Source: an uncultured archaeon (lineage in GTDB: Archaea; Thermoproteota; Nitrososphaeria; Nitrososphaerales; Nitrosopumilaceae). From it: DNA of 10,766 bases. The translations under genes were made by a program, and so were the position numbers. The notes below the pieces were generated by a model. It searched no databases. It saw only the letters and a list, made by a program, of their open reading frames with translations, and was not told the DNA's origin. The stretch's first letter is position 1; each line of letters starts with the position of its first letter. Location: contig CATMRH010000037.1 in assembly GCA_950073955.1 (NCBI GenBank), forward strand, positions 1 through 10,766. Direction: 5' to 3'. This document shows positions 1-7,219 of the stretch, piece after piece.

Positions 1-1
1 A

Positions 2-151
2 ATTCCTGTTGTTACATATGGCCCAGGAGACCCACATGAGGCTCATACAATTGACGAGAAAGTTTCAATCGATGAATTTCTAAGAGGAATTGAGATTCTC
101 AAGAAAACCCTTCAGCATTTAAAAAGACTTCATGATAAAAAGATGAAGTAA
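2..151 (+). CDS. C-terminal end of an M20-family metallohydrolase (ArgE/DapE/LysK-like), partial
   Basis: Only the last 49 codons are present; the gene enters from the left edge and stops with TAA at 149-151. The visible residues include a YGPGD stretch followed by AHTIDE. This is the usual C-terminal signature of M20 zinc deacylases, in which the His of a HTxDE-type motif is a metal ligand. The protein then ends in a basic helix. M20 enzymes hydrolyse N-acyl amino acids such as acetyl-ornithine, succinyl-diaminopimelate or, in archaea, LysW-carried lysine/ornithine. The LysK assignment is plausible in this lineage, but the fragment cannot separate these substrates. The stop codon overlaps the start of the next gene by one base (TAATG), so the two are probably co-transcribed and translationally coupled. 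Confidence 0.75.
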   Translation: MPVVTYGPGDPHEAHTIDEKVSIDEFLRGIEILKKTLQHLKRLHDKKMK

Positions 152-1188
152 TGCTTTGGTTTGTAGGTTTAGGGATTTCTGGATTTAAATCAATTCCTAG
201 TGAGGGATTAGATATTTTATCAAAAGCAGATATTGTTTATCTTGAACAATTTACTAGTCCAATTGGAAAATCTGATTTTGATAAAATCAAAAATGTAACA
301 AAAGGTGAATTCAAACCTGCAAAAAGATGGTTAGTAGAAGATGGAAATGAAATTTTACAAAATGCAAAGAAAAAGAAAGTAGTTTTGCTATCATATGGAG
401 ATCCATACATTGCAACAACACATATTGAATTAAGAACAAGGGCAATTAAAGAAAAAATAAAGACATATTCTATTCATGCTTCATCATCACTTACTTCAAT
501 GATAGGAGAATGTGGTTTACATTTTTATAAAATTGGAAGAATTGCAACAATAATGAGTGAAATGAAATCACTCACAACACCATATTATCTAATTTACAAA
601 AATATTATTGAGGGAAATCATACAGTACTTCTCTTAGAGTACAATCAAGACAAAGATTTTTTCTTGGATCCTAAAGATGCATTAAATGGATTATTAGAAA
701 CAGAGAAAGGACAAAGAAGAAATGTCATAAGCTTATCTACTTATGTCATAGTTGCATCAAGAATCGGATTCAAAGATCAATCAATTATTTCAGGTAAAAT
801 ATCTAGTTTGAAGAAAAAAGATTTTGGAAAGCCACCACATACCATAATCATTCCAGGTAGATTACACTTTACTGAATCAGATGCCTTGAAAATACTAGTA
901 GAGTGTATTGATGACCCATTTGATAATTCTGAAAAAACAAAGAAAATTTCAATTCAAATGATGGAAAAGTACGTTCCAATGGTTAAAGAGGCGCTTGGTG
1001 AAGTTGAACATCACTATAAAGATCAAAAAGAATTTCAAAAAATTTTGGAAAATGCAGAATTGTACATACAGGACGCAGAGAAATTCCTAGAAGATGGTCA
1101 AGATGAGGTAGCAATTTTGAGTATTGGGTATGCGGATGGTCTTGTAGATGCATTAAGATTAGCAAAAGGCCTTAAACGAAAGATGTAA
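151..1188 (+). CDS. dphB: Diphthine synthase DphB with C-terminal DUF357 domain
   Basis: This is a SAM-dependent methyltransferase of diphthamide biosynthesis, which modifies a histidine of translation elongation factor aEF2 in the cytoplasm. Residues 1 to about 255 match the DPH5 fold. The N-terminus is LWFVGLGI, GDPYIATTH lies at 83-91, a Ser-rich stretch leads into SMIGECGLHFYKIGR at about 116-130, and PGRLHFTESDAL is at 235-246. Stand-alone archaeal DphB is usually about 250-270 residues; this protein has 345. The extra roughly 80 residues (about 265-342) are helical and end in KFLEDGQDEVAILSIGYADG-type sequence followed by LVDALRLAKG. That is the character of DUF357, a small helical archaeal domain of unknown function. 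The ATG overlaps the stop of the upstream M20 gene by one base, so the start is well fixed. RibL follows after 45 bases. The DphB call is firm; the DUF357 call is good but rests on motif memory. Confidence 0.92.
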   Translation: MLWFVGLGISGFKSIPSEGLDILSKADIVYLEQFTSPIGKSDFDKIKNVTKGEFKPAKRWLVEDGNEILQNAKKKKVVLLSYGDPYIATTHIELRTRAIKEKIKTYSIHASSSLTSMIGECGLHFYKIGRIATIMSEMKSLTTPYYLIYKNIIEGNHTVLLLEYNQDKDFFLDPKDALNGLLETEKGQRRNVISLSTYVIVASRIGFKDQSIISGKISSLKKKDFGKPPHTIIIPGRLHFTESDALKILVECIDDPFDNSEKTKKISIQMMEKYVPMVKEALGEVEHHYKDQKEFQKILENAELYIQDAEKFLEDGQDEVAILSIGYADGLVDALRLAKGLKRKM

Positions 1189-1233
1189 TCTTTTGCAATG
1201 GATTAAAGATAGGGCCTAGAAATAGAAAGAATA

Positions 1234-1851
1234 TTGGAAATTAGTGAAAAGGCAATTCTTTCTGCCATGTATATCTGCCAAATTAATGGAAAATCAGTAT
1301 TTGAGATTATTAAGAAAAAAAGCATGCTTTCAACAGATGTAATTAACTCAAAAATTGATCAATTAATAAAAAATCAACTTGTAAACGAGGACAGAAATAC
1401 GCTTACGGAAATTGGGCGAAATTCATTACATGTGGTGTTAGCTGGAGGGGTTTTTGACATCATTCATCCAGGTCATATTTACACACTTAATGCAGCAAAA
1501 GCATTAGGGGATGTTTTAGTTGTAGTCGTAGCAACTGACAACACATCTGAAAAGATGAAGAAAAGAAGACCCCTACATACTCAAGAACAGAGACAAGAAT
1601 TAGTAAATTCACTTTCAATGGTAGATCTTTGTCTAGTTGGACAAGAAGATGATATTTTTAAGACAGTTAATCGCGTTAGGCCGCAAATTATTGCATTAGG
1701 TTATGATCAAATTCATCAAGAGAAATTCATTACAGATGGATGTAAGAGAATTAATCTTGAAGTAAAAGTTGCAAGATTACAATCTCCAATCCCTGAAAGC
1801 TCTAGCTCTAAAATAGAAAAAGAGTATGGAGACTCAATTCATGGAATTTAG
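1234..1851 (+). CDS. ribL: Winged-helix domain fused to RibL-type FAD synthetase (cytidylyltransferase family)
   Basis: Residues from about 66 onward form a nucleotidyltransferase domain that would adenylylate FMN to FAD with ATP, as in archaeal RibL. GGVFDIIHPGH (71-81) contains the HxGH catalytic motif (H78, H81). A QEQR element is at 117-120, GYDQ at 156-159, and ESSSSKI near 189-195 corresponds to the ISSTxI-type motif. Classical RibL is about 150 residues. Here about 65 extra N-terminal residues form a likely winged helix-turn-helix (helices at about 3-15, 20-29 and 34-49, then a wing). The start is TTG at 1234: an in-frame TAG lies at 1210-1212 and no ATG intervenes. The first ATG (residue 12) would cut the first helix. 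The gene converges on ribK, and the two stop codons overlap by four bases. Related cytidylyltransferases such as TagD act on other substrates, but adjacency to ribK favours FAD synthesis. Confidence 0.85.
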   Translation: MEISEKAILSAMYICQINGKSVFEIIKKKSMLSTDVINSKIDQLIKNQLVNEDRNTLTEIGRNSLHVVLAGGVFDIIHPGHIYTLNAAKALGDVLVVVVATDNTSEKMKKRRPLHTQEQRQELVNSLSMVDLCLVGQEDDIFKTVNRVRPQIIALGYDQIHQEKFITDGCKRINLEVKVARLQSPIPESSSSKIEKEYGDSIHGI

Positions 1852-2531
1852 GAATTTATTGGAATCTTGATTAAAACTTTTGAACCGTCTTTTAGTTTTG
1901 CAGTTTTTCGTATACAGACTTTAGATATTAATTCAATTATAGAATCATCATGATGAGTGCGCTCAAGTATGATTAATTCACAATTAATTGAATTGTTAAG
2001 TTTGGCTGGAAAGCATTTTACCCAGCCATAAGTCCTCTTGCCATCTGAAAAGCTGTTAATTTTGATACCTTCTAAAACTTCAAATTGTTTAATTGCTTCT
2101 TGGTGAATTTTTTGATCCAATCTAATATTAAGAGTTCCTGGAAATGGGATGTACCCAATTTTTGGTTTGAACTGTTTTGTGTATCCTTTCAATCCCATAT
2201 AGTATGCACCTTCACCCATTCCAGAAACCAAAGTTCCTTTTAGTTCAACATGAGATGGAAAAGAATCCAGACTTTTTTGTAAAATTGCCGAGAGTTTTAC
2301 CATTTCAGAGAAACCTTTTGTAGTAATTTTTACTGAAATATTTCTTCCACTGACTAATCTTTCAATAAAATTATTTTGTTCTAATTCAAGTAGATGTTTT
2401 GATGCAGCTTGTTGTGATTTTTTGATATTTTTTCCAAGAGATGAAGTAGTGATAGTAACATAGTTGTGTTTTGCTCCTTTAGAGAGAAGATAAGAAAGAG
2501 TTAGGATGTGCTGAATCTTCAGTTCAGTCAT
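1848..2531 (-). CDS. ribK: CTP-dependent riboflavin kinase with N-terminal winged-helix domain (RibK/RbkR type)
   Basis: The C-terminal domain (about 95-225) is the archaeal DUF120 riboflavin kinase, which phosphorylates riboflavin to FMN using CTP. Visible motifs are SGMGEGAYYM (103-112), PFPGTLNIRL (129-138), a GWVKCFPA strand (169-176) and ERTHH (190-194). The first roughly 85 residues look like a MarR-type winged helix, with SQQAASKHLLELEQNNFIER (39-58) as recognition helix. In archaea this architecture is known as RbkR, a bifunctional enzyme and transcriptional regulator of riboflavin genes. A regulatory role here is therefore reasonable, but no operator is identified. The ATG at 2531 lies only eight bases after the dnaG stop, so the two form an operon read from the dnaG promoter. 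The 3' end overlaps the 3' end of ribL on the opposite strand. Confidence 0.92.
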   Translation of the reverse strand: MTELKIQHILTLSYLLSKGAKHNYVTITTSSLGKNIKKSQQAASKHLLELEQNNFIERLVSGRNISVKITTKGFSEMVKLSAILQKSLDSFPSHVELKGTLVSGMGEGAYYMGLKGYTKQFKPKIGYIPFPGTLNIRLDQKIHQEAIKQFEVLEGIKINSFSDGKRTYGWVKCFPAKLNNSINCELIILERTHHDDSIIELISKVCIRKTAKLKDGSKVLIKIPINS

Positions 2532-2539
2532 CTAGAAGC

Positions 2540-3682
2540 CTATGCTAAGCCTAAGTCACTAAATGTTTTAAGTGTCATTTCATCAGAGTTGGATACTTTA
2601 GCAACCCTATGGCCAATAACACATTCAATGCCTGCATTTTTGGCACCTTCTACTAGTCTTTGAGTGATAATTCCATCTAGTAGAAGATACTTGATTCCTG
2701 ATTGTGTTGATAGTTTGCTAACAACTTCACTGATTGGAACTTTGAAAATTTCGTTTTGATCACTGTCTAGTGCAACTGCTTCAAGTGTTTCATTAAGATT
2801 TGGAAAAATCTTTGATGCTACATCTAAAATTGGTTTATCATCTTCACTTTTGAGTGATGGTGTTGGTTTTCCACTTTTAATTTCATTAGCAACAGGACTT
2901 AGAATTTCATCAATTCTTTGTGGAGTTAATTCTTCAACTTCAACATCGTTATCTGCTCTAAGTTCATAATCTAATGAAACAACAGATTGGAGTTCTTTGA
3001 GGATAAATCCACCTGCTCTATCTCCATCAAGGAAAGCAACGACAGTATCTTTTTCACTACATAGTTCTTTGATAGATTCATCAATTTTTGCACCTTCAAT
3101 TGCAAGAGAGTTATCATATCCTGCTCTTAGGAGGTTAATTACATCTGCTCTTCCTTCAACTAAAATTATCCAATTAGAATCAAATACGCCAGAACTGCAT
3201 GTAAGTTTTGATGGTCCATATGTTGCTAGTTTTCCAGCATCACCTTGGTGAACATCATTTAGCATGGTTTCGCCTTCACTAACAGTTTTTGTTGCCCATT
3301 TTTGCTTGATTTCTTTTGCACGCCTTACAATATCTTCTTTCTTTGCAGCTCTTACATCATCAATGGTATCCAATGTAAATTTGCAATCAAATGGACCTAC
3401 TTTGTCAATGCTTTCAATTCCTGCAGCAATTAATGCACAAGTATCAATATCAGTACTCATTGGAATTAAAGCATCACCAGATGTAGTATTAGATGTAGAT
3501 TTTGCATTAACTTCAATACGTCCTACTTTAGAAACTCGTTGCAGTTCATTCAGATTCATCTCCGGACCTAACAGACCTTCTGTCTGGCCAAAGATTGCGC
3601 CGATTATATCTGCTCTTTCAACGAGTCCATCAACTTCATAGGAAAGTTTAACATGATATTTGACAATTCCTGATTGAGGCAT
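2540..3682 (-). CDS. dnaG: Archaeal DnaG-type primase (TOPRIM protein)
   Basis: This is the archaeal DnaG homologue, a TOPRIM-domain RNA primase. In some archaea it is also a stable subunit of the RNA exosome, where it helps bind poly(A) RNA. The N-terminal region (1 to about 165) has the archaeal-specific sequence, including GIVKYHVKLSYEVDGLVERA and IFGQTEGLLG. The TOPRIM domain spans about 170-245: VEGRADV supplies the catalytic Glu (E176), and LDGDRAG supplies the DxD acidic pair (D219, D221). The acidic and charged C-terminal part is less conserved. At 380 residues it is near or slightly below typical length for archaeal DnaG. There is no bacterial-type zinc-binding domain, as expected. 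The ATG is preceded by AAGGAGATG, a strong Shine-Dalgarno match. The riboflavin kinase follows eight bases downstream on the same strand. Confidence 0.95.
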   Translation of the reverse strand: MPQSGIVKYHVKLSYEVDGLVERADIIGAIFGQTEGLLGPEMNLNELQRVSKVGRIEVNAKSTSNTTSGDALIPMSTDIDTCALIAAGIESIDKVGPFDCKFTLDTIDDVRAAKKEDIVRRAKEIKQKWATKTVSEGETMLNDVHQGDAGKLATYGPSKLTCSSGVFDSNWIILVEGRADVINLLRAGYDNSLAIEGAKIDESIKELCSEKDTVVAFLDGDRAGGFILKELQSVVSLDYELRADNDVEVEELTPQRIDEILSPVANEIKSGKPTPSLKSEDDKPILDVASKIFPNLNETLEAVALDSDQNEIFKVPISEVVSKLSTQSGIKYLLLDGIITQRLVEGAKNAGIECVIGHRVAKVSNSDEMTLKTFSDLGLA

Positions 3683-3693
3683 AGATTATTCAT

Positions 3694-3699
3694 CTCCTT
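3694..3699 (-). promoter_or_regulatory. Shine-Dalgarno sequence of dnaG
   Basis: On the minus strand AAGGAG lies 11 bases upstream of the dnaG ATG. It indicates a leadered transcript for this gene, in contrast to several leaderless-looking genes in the window. A TATA-like AAATTTATGC (about 3744-3753) lies further upstream and is a weak candidate for the matching promoter. Confidence 0.6.
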
Positions 3700-3809
3700 A
3701 ATATTCATAATTTGGGTTTCTGCTTTCGATATATGAGGGTATCGCATAAATTTGCACTGAAGATATGAAATTCTTAAGCCTATTTGCATAGCAATCGCTA
3801 GAGAAATCT

Positions 3810-3822
3810 AAAAATGAAAAAT
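3810..3822 (-). terminator. Possible T-tract terminator after the A-type Fe-S carrier
   Basis: The minus strand reads two T5 runs separated by a few bases, about 10-20 bases after the stop codon of the Fe-S carrier. Archaeal RNA polymerase terminates at short T-runs without needing a hairpin. The call rests on position and composition only. Confidence 0.35.
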
Positions 3823-3830
3823 TTTGTTGT

Positions 3831-4181
3831 TTATTCTGTACTAAAAGAAGAACCACATGAACAGGATTTTGTAACATTTGGATTGTTAATTTTAAATCCA
3901 GATCCCATTAGACTTTCAATATAGTCTACATTTGCACCTTGAAGATGATCAATGCTGTAACTATCAACTAGGAATTTTACTCCATTTTCCTCCATGACGA
4001 TATCGTCTTCTTCTGGTGCTTTTTCAAAGCCCATTCCATAAGATAGACCAGAACAACCGCCACCTTGAACATATACTCTAAGATATTCTGGGGCTTCTGC
4101 TTCTTCTTTCATGAATTCTTTGATTTTTTCAGCTGCTTTTGCAGTGATTGTGATTAGCTTTTGTGTTTGTTCGGTTGCCAT
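3831..4181 (-). CDS. A-type iron-sulfur cluster carrier protein (IscA/ErpA/HesB family)
   Basis: This small cytoplasmic protein carries and inserts Fe-S clusters into client enzymes. At 116 residues it has the normal length of the family. The three conserved cluster-ligand cysteines are present: C43 in GGGCSGLSYGM, and C107 and C109 in the C-terminal CSCGSSF. The first 10 residues form a short polar extension before the conserved ITITAKAAEKIKEFM start of the fold. It lies immediately downstream of an operon encoding an Fe-S-dependent 2-oxoacid:ferredoxin oxidoreductase. It has its own TATA box spaced for a leaderless transcript, so it is probably transcribed separately. ErpA, IscA and SufA cannot be told apart from sequence alone here, so no symbol is given. 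Confidence 0.93.
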   Translation of the reverse strand: MATEQTQKLITITAKAAEKIKEFMKEEAEAPEYLRVYVQGGGCSGLSYGMGFEKAPEEDDIVMEENGVKFLVDSYSIDHLQGANVDYIESLMGSGFKINNPNVTKSCSCGSSFSTE

Positions 4182-4200
4182 TATGAATAAAAAAGTCGGT

Positions 4201-4211
4201 TTAAATTATAA
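4201..4211 (-). promoter_or_regulatory. TATA box of the A-type Fe-S carrier gene
   Basis: The minus strand reads TTATAATTTAA. Its centre is about 25 bases upstream of the ATG at 4181. That is the usual TATA-to-start distance in archaea, so transcription would begin at or within a few bases of the start codon (leaderless). A run of seven G (minus strand, 4221-4227) lies 10 bases further upstream. Confidence 0.55.
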
Positions 4212-4242
4212 TAAGCTTTTCCCCCCCAACACACTAGGAGTT

Positions 4243-4249
4243 AAAAAAA
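4243..4249 (-). terminator. T7 tract, candidate terminator of the OFOR operon
   Basis: The minus strand has seven consecutive T about 60 bases beyond the OFOR beta stop codon, just upstream of the promoter of the next gene. No convincing hairpin precedes it. Archaeal termination commonly uses such U-runs. Confidence 0.45.
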
Positions 4250-4310
4250 TTAGTATGTTTTAGCCATAGTTACAATAGTTTCTAGGGATTTGTGGTATGT
4301 TTGAGTATCT

Positions 4311-5273
4311 CTAAACTTCTAAAGAATCAAGAATTTTTGAAACATTTGTTATAGGTAATCCATTTTCTGAAATCTTTTGTTTAGCAGGAGGGTTTTCAAG
4401 ATAATTTGGAATTTGATCTTTCAGACGAGTAGTAAATGGAGAAATGAGTTCGTTTTGATAAAATACTCCTATTGGTATCTTATTTCCCCATTCTAAAGAT
4501 TTTATCAGGGCTTGTGATAGTTTTTCATTAACTTCAACCTCATCATCATAATGCACTAAAGGATCAAACTGAGTATCCTCAAGTTTGTAAATTCTGGAAT
4601 GTCTCTCTATTGATTCTTGGGCTAAATCTACACCAGCATACCAATCTCTTGTATTGATATCATTGTAAGTAGGACATGGTTGTAAAACATCAAGAAATGC
4701 TAGACCTTTGTGTTTAACAGCCTTTATTATCAAATCTTTAAGATGTCTGACATCATAAGAGTAACCTCGAGCAACAAATGTAAAACCACTTGCTACAGCT
4801 AAACCAATTGGATTGACATCATAATTTGTATTTGGGGAAGCTAATGATTTTGTCTGTTCTCCAAGTTTTAGAGTAGGAGATGCTTGGCCCTTTGTTAACC
4901 CATAAACACCATTATCAAAAATTATGTAAGTCATGTCAACATTTCGTCTTCCAGCTGCAACAAAATGACCAGCCCCTATTCCTAGTCCATCACCATCTCC
5001 ACCAACTGCAACTACTGTCATCTCAGGATTTGCAAGTTTTCCACCTTGAGCAAAAGTAAGAACTCTACCATGCAAAGTATGAACTCCGTATGTATTGATA
5101 AAGTGAGAAGTTTTTCCAGAACAGCCAATCCCTGAAAAAATAGTTGCCTTGTCTCGTTCTATCCCCATTTCTGCTAATGCCATCTGTAATGCATTTACTA
5201 TTCCAAAATCTCCACAACCAGGACACCAATCATTATGTACATCGGTTTTGTAGTCAGCAAGTTTAAGCGCCAT
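4311..5273 (-). CDS. 2-oxoacid:ferredoxin oxidoreductase, beta subunit (TPP-binding)
   Basis: This is the catalytic thiamine-diphosphate subunit of an enzyme that decarboxylates a 2-oxoacid (pyruvate, 2-oxoglutarate or similar) to an acyl-CoA while reducing ferredoxin; many run in reverse for CO2 fixation. WCPGCGDFG (16-24) begins the domain, and C17, C20, C51 and C200 are the likely ligands of the proximal 4Fe-4S cluster. The TPP/Mg motif is GGDGDGLGIG (91-100), with N121 following in FDNGVYG. At 320 residues the length is normal for archaeal two-subunit enzymes. Its ATG overlaps the end of the gamma-alpha gene by 11 bases, indicating translational coupling. Substrate specificity (OorB, KorB or PorB) cannot be read securely from the sequence. 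Confidence 0.95.
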   Translation of the reverse strand: MALKLADYKTDVHNDWCPGCGDFGIVNALQMALAEMGIERDKATIFSGIGCSGKTSHFINTYGVHTLHGRVLTFAQGGKLANPEMTVVAVGGDGDGLGIGAGHFVAAGRRNVDMTYIIFDNGVYGLTKGQASPTLKLGEQTKSLASPNTNYDVNPIGLAVASGFTFVARGYSYDVRHLKDLIIKAVKHKGLAFLDVLQPCPTYNDINTRDWYAGVDLAQESIERHSRIYKLEDTQFDPLVHYDDEVEVNEKLSQALIKSLEWGNKIPIGVFYQNELISPFTTRLKDQIPNYLENPPAKQKISENGLPITNVSKILDSLEV

Positions 5274-7170
5274 GAGTTAGAACCTCCCTCTTGTCAGCTT
5301 TGTTTTCAACAATTTTCTTTAGTGAATCATAAATTTCTGTGCTAGTCATTCCTCTACCTGAATATTTTAGTATAGAATAATTAATATCTTTAAGGACATT
5401 TTGTTTAAAGATTTTACCTAATTGTCCTGAATGATTTGCTTCAATGTCAATTATTATTTTTGTGTCCTTGAGAAGAGATTTTACATAATCAGTTGGAAAA
5501 GGATGAATTAGTTTAATTTGAATAAATCCAATGTCGATTCCTTCTTTTTTCAGCATGGAAAGGGCGTCTATGATAGGACCTTTGGTAGAACCCCAAGAAA
5601 CTATAGTATGTTCATGTGCACCAAAAGAGACTGCTTGTTCTTCATCAGGGATTCTTTCTAATGCTAAATCAAGTTTTGACATTCTTTTGTCCATCATCTT
5701 AATTCGTTCTACAGGATCTTCAGAGATATGACCATATTCATCAGATTCGTCTCCTGTATTCCAAAAAATACCGTTATCTAATCCAAGTCTAGATCTAGGA
5801 GAGATTCCATCATCAGTAAAGGCAAATCTCTTGTATTCACCCTCAACTTTGTCTAGTAGTTTGCCTCTATCAATTGTAATCTTGTTTGGATCAAATCTTT
5901 TGCATGTAACAACAGAACTGGAAAGAAACTTGTCCATCATATGAATAACAGGAATTTGAAAAACATCTGCATAGTTAAAACATCTTCCGGTATCATAGAA
6001 ACTTTCTTCAATATCTCCTGAAGCATATACAATCTTTGGAAAGTCTCCAGCACCTGCATGAACTGCAAAAAGAAGATCATCTTGTCCATGTCTTGTTGGA
6101 AGACCTGTTGAAGGTCCACTTCTTTGATACAGAGTAATCACAATAGGGACTTCATTAATTCCAGCCCATCCTATTGCCTCAGTCATTAATGCAAAACCAG
6201 GACCAGAAGTTGATGTTGAGGAACGTGTGCCTGTTAACGCAGCACCAATCATCATTCCCATAGCAGAAATTTCATCTTCAGTTTGAATTACAGCTGTAGA
6301 ACCAGGTCTGTTATTTTGAACTTCTAAAATTTGATGTGATTCCAAGTAGCCGCTTTCATCAGAAGCTGGAGTGATTGGATAATATGATTGAAATCTACAT
6401 CCAGAAACCATTTTCCCAATTGAAGTTCCATAATGACCCTGAACAAGAATTGTATGAGGTTCTTTTGTAGTTCCAGTTAAACTATGATCAAAGTTTTCAA
6501 ATTTAGAAGCATAGTTGTAAGAGTAGTTTGCTGCCTGTTTGTTTATTTCTGCAATTTGAGGTTTTTTTGAAAATATTGTATCAATTGAATGAAATAAAGA
6601 ATCAGAAGGCATCTTGATTAATCCCAAAGACAATGAGACGCCAATTACGTTATACATTCTGATTAAACTACGTAGTTTTGGATTATCAGCCTCTTGAGCA
6701 AGATTTACTAGGATTTTCTTAAAAGAGACAGGGTAAAGATTGACACCTTTTTCTTTTGCAATCTCAAGAACACCTCCTATAGTAAATGGCTTATTTTTTG
6801 ATTCTAGATATTTGTGTAATCTTTCTTTAAATGTAGAATCAAGTGTATGAACTCTTTCTGTATCAACATTTTCTAATTCAGAATCATAGATTATTCCACC
6901 ATCAGAAGAAACCTCATCAAAATGACGAAAAATTGTTTCAGCATCAAATGATGCCATTAATGTTACATCATTTACGTTTGAATGAATTTTTTGATCAGAC
7001 ACTCTTACTGTAAAGTAACTGTGTTCACCTTTGATATTTGAATAAAATTCTCTTTTACCAAATATTTGATATCCCATTTCTGCACAAACTTTGGAGAAGA
7101 TATTTGCTCCAGATTCGACACCACTTCCTTGAGGACCTCCAATTAGCCATGTAAAATCAACTGAACTCAG
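5263..7170 (-). CDS. 2-oxoacid:ferredoxin oxidoreductase, fused gamma-alpha subunit, probable CTG start
   Basis: This is the partner of the beta subunit. The gamma domain (1 to about 205) begins with GGPQGSGVESG (residues 11-21). The alpha domain (from about 240) has YYPITPASDESGYLE, TEDEISAM, SGPGFALM and TGLPTRHGQDDL, motifs of the pyrimidine-binding domain of OFORs. The first in-frame ATG (7077) would delete 31 residues, including the glycine-rich loop that opens the gamma domain. Upstream, the frame is blocked by TGA at 7177-7179. Between that stop and the conserved region no ATG, GTG or TTG exists. The only near-cognate codon is CTG at 7168-7170, six bases after AGGTGA, a six-base match to the archaeal anti-SD. 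I therefore start the CDS at 7170 (635 residues). A sequencing error is the alternative. The gene lies 49 bases after the zinc-ribbon gene. Confidence 0.9.
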   Translation of the reverse strand: MSSVDFTWLIGGPQGSGVESGANIFSKVCAEMGYQIFGKREFYSNIKGEHSYFTVRVSDQKIHSNVNDVTLMASFDAETIFRHFDEVSSDGGIIYDSELENVDTERVHTLDSTFKERLHKYLESKNKPFTIGGVLEIAKEKGVNLYPVSFKKILVNLAQEADNPKLRSLIRMYNVIGVSLSLGLIKMPSDSLFHSIDTIFSKKPQIAEINKQAANYSYNYASKFENFDHSLTGTTKEPHTILVQGHYGTSIGKMVSGCRFQSYYPITPASDESGYLESHQILEVQNNRPGSTAVIQTEDEISAMGMMIGAALTGTRSSTSTSGPGFALMTEAIGWAGINEVPIVITLYQRSGPSTGLPTRHGQDDLLFAVHAGAGDFPKIVYASGDIEESFYDTGRCFNYADVFQIPVIHMMDKFLSSSVVTCKRFDPNKITIDRGKLLDKVEGEYKRFAFTDDGISPRSRLGLDNGIFWNTGDESDEYGHISEDPVERIKMMDKRMSKLDLALERIPDEEQAVSFGAHEHTIVSWGSTKGPIIDALSMLKKEGIDIGFIQIKLIHPFPTDYVKSLLKDTKIIIDIEANHSGQLGKIFKQNVLKDINYSILKYSGRGMTSTEIYDSLKKIVENKADKREVLTHGA

Positions 7171-7176
7171 AAAAAG

Positions 7177-7183
7177 TCACCTT
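7177..7183 (-). promoter_or_regulatory. Shine-Dalgarno sequence that sets the CTG start of the OFOR gamma-alpha gene
   Basis: The minus strand reads AAGGTGA, complementary to the TCACCT portion of the archaeal 16S rRNA 3' end. It ends six bases before CTG (7168-7170), an ideal spacing. Its last three bases also form the in-frame TGA that limits the reading frame. Confidence 0.65.
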
Positions 7184-7219
7184 TGTTTGGAATGAAAATA
7201 ATCTGTTTTATCAATTTAA

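Noticed and set aside
1848..1851. The convergent overlap read as a possible frameshift or gene fusion error
   Set aside because: Both proteins are full length with normal C-termini, and the overlap involves only the two stop codons.
3264..3641. Open frame of 125 codons on the plus strand
   Set aside because: It is antisense to dnaG, whose protein is unmistakable. The translation is Ser/Ile-rich with no domain, as typical of shadow frames.
3727..3745. Imperfect palindrome CGATA...TATCG in the dnaG upstream region as an operator or riboswitch
   Set aside because: A 5-bp stem with an 8-base loop is expected by chance in this composition, and nothing similar recurs near other genes.
3604..3789. 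Minus-strand open frame of 61 codons overlapping the dnaG start
   Set aside because: It is out of frame with dnaG, overlaps its conserved N-terminus, and has no recognisable domain. The dnaG Shine-Dalgarno points to the other start.
5263..7077. OFOR gamma-alpha gene starting at the ATG at 7077
   Set aside because: It would remove the conserved glycine-rich start of the gamma domain (DFTWLIGGPQGSGVES), which is intact in the same frame upstream.
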